Part shown: positions 40,435 to 41,987 of the stretch, piece after piece
How the letters are laid out: each line of letters opens with the position of its first letter
Numbering within the stretch: position 1 is the stretch's first letter
Source: Anaeromicrobium sp.
GTDB taxonomy: Bacteria > Bacillota > Clostridia > Peptostreptococcales > Thermotaleaceae
Direction of reading: 5' to 3'
Length of the DNA: 41,987 nucleotides
Assembly (NCBI RefSeq): GCF_025210435.1
Contig: NZ_JAOART010000120.1
Coordinates: 1 to 41,987 of the forward strand
Made by a program: the position numbers and the translations under genes
Notes under the pieces: model-generated
Seen by the model: the letters and a program-made list of their open reading frames with translations, nothing else
The model's database searches: none
What the model was told of the DNA's origin: nothing

Positions 40435-41547
40435 ATGGATGTTAAGAGTAGAATAATTGAACTTCCTCCTGAAGAAAAGTACAGATTAATAGTTATGAGT
40501 GATATTCATGGGGGATTTAATTTATATAAAAAATTAATTGAAAAAGTTAAATTAGAAAAAAAGGATTATCTAATCCTATTAGGAGATTTCATAGAAAAGG
40601 GTCCCCGTAGTAAGAAACTATTAGAAGAGATAAAAAAAATATCAAAACATAAAAATAGAATAATAATATCGGGTAATTGTGAAGCATTTATATCTTATCT
40701 TATGAAAGATATAAATAATTGTGAAAAAATATATAAATATATGGAAACTAAGCCCTATAGAAGTATATTTGACGACTGGATAGATGAACTGAATATTAAT
40801 ATTAATGAAATTACACCAGCCAAACTTCACACTAAGATTAATAATACCTATAAGGATGATGTGAATTTTATAAGTACATTGCCCATAGGCCTAGAATTTG
40901 ATAAATTCATATTTGTACATGGTGGTATAGATCATATTCATAATTGGAAGGATAGTTCCTTTAGAACCATATTGGCCTGTGATGAATTTTATAAAAAGGG
41001 TCACAAAAGTGATAAAACTGTAATAGTAGGACATTGGCCCACTTCAAATTATAAGAATTTCAGTGGTAATGGCGATGTAATTATAGATGAAAAGAAAAGG
41101 ATAATATGTATAGATGGTGGCTATGGAGTAAAAATAAAGGGTCAAATGAATGCTCTTATTATTGAAAAAAATGGAAAAGATTATAATATATTTAGTGAAA
41201 AAATAGATGATTTTACTAGGTATAAGGTTATAGAAAAGAACAGAGGTAGTGAGAAAATTCCTGAAAAATTAGGGTGGCCATATAATAAAATTAAAATAAT
41301 TGAGAAGAAAGAAGAATTTTCCTTATGTGAAAGAATATATAATAGAGAGCGCATAAATGTTAAAAACGAATTGATAAAATATGATGGAAAAGAATATTAT
41401 TGTGATCAAGATTATCAAGAATATTTTTTAACGGTAAATAAGGGAGACCAAGTAAGGGTGGCAGGCATATATGGAAAATATGCTTTAGCAAGATTTAAGG
41501 ATGAATATGGATGGATTGAAACTAAAAAGATTGCTAGGTTGGAGTAA
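40435..41547 (+). CDS. Calcineurin-like metallophosphoesterase with C-terminal extension
   Basis: A 370-residue protein. Metal-site motifs in order: SDIHGG (D23, H25), GDFIEKGP (D51), SGNCEAF (N81, C82, E83), FVHGGID (H162) and VGHWPTS (H200). The GNC form replaces the GNHE of PPP protein phosphatases and recalls YfcE-type phosphodiesterases, although the overall length and spacing look PPP-like. Residues about 250-370 form a separate tail whose end (VNKGDQVRVAGIYGKYALAR) looks like a bacterial SH3 fold. Substrate unknown. Start ATG after AAGGGAGA. Single gene. Confidence 0.8.
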   Translation: MDVKSRIIELPPEEKYRLIVMSDIHGGFNLYKKLIEKVKLEKKDYLILLGDFIEKGPRSKKLLEEIKKISKHKNRIIISGNCEAFISYLMKDINNCEKIYKYMETKPYRSIFDDWIDELNININEITPAKLHTKINNTYKDDVNFISTLPIGLEFDKFIFVHGGIDHIHNWKDSSFRTILACDEFYKKGHKSDKTVIVGHWPTSNYKNFSGNGDVIIDEKKRIICIDGGYGVKIKGQMNALIIEKNGKDYNIFSEKIDDFTRYKVIEKNRGSEKIPEKLGWPYNKIKIIEKKEEFSLCERIYNRERINVKNELIKYDGKEYYCDQDYQEYFLTVNKGDQVRVAGIYGKYALARFKDEYGWIETKKIARLE

Positions 41548-41584
41548 TAGAAAAAATTAATATAAATTTCCATTAAATATGTAT

Positions 41585-41612
41585 TTGCCAATTATAAAAA
41601 ATTTGTTATAAT
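41585..41612 (+). promoter_or_regulatory. Strong promoter of the small RNA
   Basis: TTGCCA (41585-41590), 16-base spacer, TATAAT (41607-41612) with an upstream TG one base before it (extended -10). Confidence 0.75.
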
Positions 41613-41619
41613 GGATACA

Positions 41620-41838
41620 GGAAAACATATATCTGGGATATGCGTGTAGCTCTTATTTTGAACCTACAGTTAAGAAACGGGAGTTCAAAATTTAGATGTG
41701 AAATTGACTTATGAGACCGAATCGGCAAGGACAAAGAAATATCTGTGAGGGCACCCACCTATCATAGAGATAGGTATCAAAATTAGAGTAGCGGTATTTT
41801 GGAATATTAAAAGAGAGGCATGTGCCTCTCTTTTTTGG
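41620..41838 (+). ncRNA. Structured noncoding RNA of about 220 nt, candidate 6S RNA
   Basis: There is a near-consensus promoter, a clear terminator and no ORF between them. Inside, TTTTGAAC pairs with GTTCAAAA around CTACAGTTAAGAAACGGGA; CCTATC pairs with GATAGG near 41760; and the region after the start (GCGTGTAGCTC) pairs loosely with GAGTAGCGGTAT near the 3' end, giving a long closing stem. Size, strong promoter and closing stem fit 6S RNA (ssrS) of clostridia; a raiA-type RNA is an alternative. I cannot run a covariance model, so the family is a guess. Confidence 0.5.
41811..41836 (+). terminator. Terminator of the small RNA
   Basis: Perfect 10-bp stem AAGAGAGGCA/TGCCTCTCTT (41811-41820 with 41823-41832), then six Ts. 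Confidence 0.85.
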
Positions 41839-41846
41839 GTTTATAT

Positions 41847-41987
41847 GAGCGTGCCCAGCAAAGCTGTAATTTGCTTACTGGTGAAAGTCCAGTCTAGGTA
41901 GTTGCCAAGAAGCCTAGTAGCTATAAGACCAGCGTTATTAGAGATAGTAGCGTTGAAGCGTTTTGAAAATGTGCCTTTATGGTGCTA
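41847..41987 (+). mobile_element. Group II intron, 5' part (runs off the window)
   Basis: From about GAGCGTGCCCAGC the sequence has the look of group II intron domain I: GTGCCCAGC, then CTGGTGAAAGTCCAG, then GAAGCCTAGTAGC. It begins about 11 bases after the T-run of a Rho-independent terminator, the usual target of class IIC introns. The reverse transcriptase and the 3' domains would lie beyond 41987. The exact first base is uncertain. Confidence 0.65.

Overview
The window is AT-rich, densely coded DNA from a low-GC Firmicute, most likely a strictly anaerobic, motile, endospore-forming member of the Clostridia. Spore formation is indicated by the sleB-ypeB germination pair and a CgeB-like glycosyltransferase, motility by a chemoreceptor. 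A Tissierellales/Peptostreptococcales-type host is a guess from codon style and gene content. There are no rRNA or tRNA genes and no CRISPR array.

Layout. 1-5.2 kb: nucleotide-sugar dehydrogenase, CgeB/GT2 glycosyltransferase bracketed by inverted copies of a 158-bp MITE-like repeat, and a 2-hydroxyacyl-CoA-dehydratase-type double-cubane protein. 5.2-9.5 kb: a GlnK/GlnL-type two-component system, a dicarboxylate/amino-acid symporter and an Asp/Glu racemase, with four tandem 10-bp repeats in front of the symporter as a candidate response-regulator operator. 9.7-15.8 kb: acetyltransferase, rRNA methyltransferase, CBS-type pyrophosphatase, threonine aldolase, small protein, cation efflux protein. 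15.9-21 kb: RpiR regulator, AbgT transporter, alanine racemase and M20 amidohydrolase, read as one pathway for an imported acylated or peptide-like amino acid. 21.4-23.7 kb: polar amino-acid ABC transporter. 24-31 kb: sleB-ypeB, several small unknown proteins, an MBL hydrolase, peptidase T, a YitT protein and two membrane micro-ORFs. 31.2-32.9 kb: NiaR-type regulator and a PTS_EIIC_2 membrane protein.

The most notable structure is at 33.8-40.0 kb. A gene for an NMT1/SsuA-like substrate-binding lipoprotein is split: its first 79 codons lie at 39979-40214 and the remaining 255 codons at 33009-33779, both on the minus strand. Between the halves is a 6,201-bp element with a large serine recombinase and a second, plus-strand block: PAS-PAS-PP2C phosphatase, RsbW-like kinase, dCache chemoreceptor, STAS protein. 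Joining the outer halves at the shared dinucleotide GA restores an open frame (Leu-Leu-Ser-Asn-Gln). Joining the element ends gives a 48-bp attP whose two 23-bp halves are imperfect inverted repeats centred exactly on that GA. This looks like a precise, potentially reversible integration that carries a partner-switching plus chemoreceptor signalling module.

The window ends with a GNC-motif metallophosphatase, a strongly promoted structured RNA of about 220 nt (candidate 6S RNA) with its own terminator, and directly behind that terminator the 5' part of a group II intron that runs off the end.
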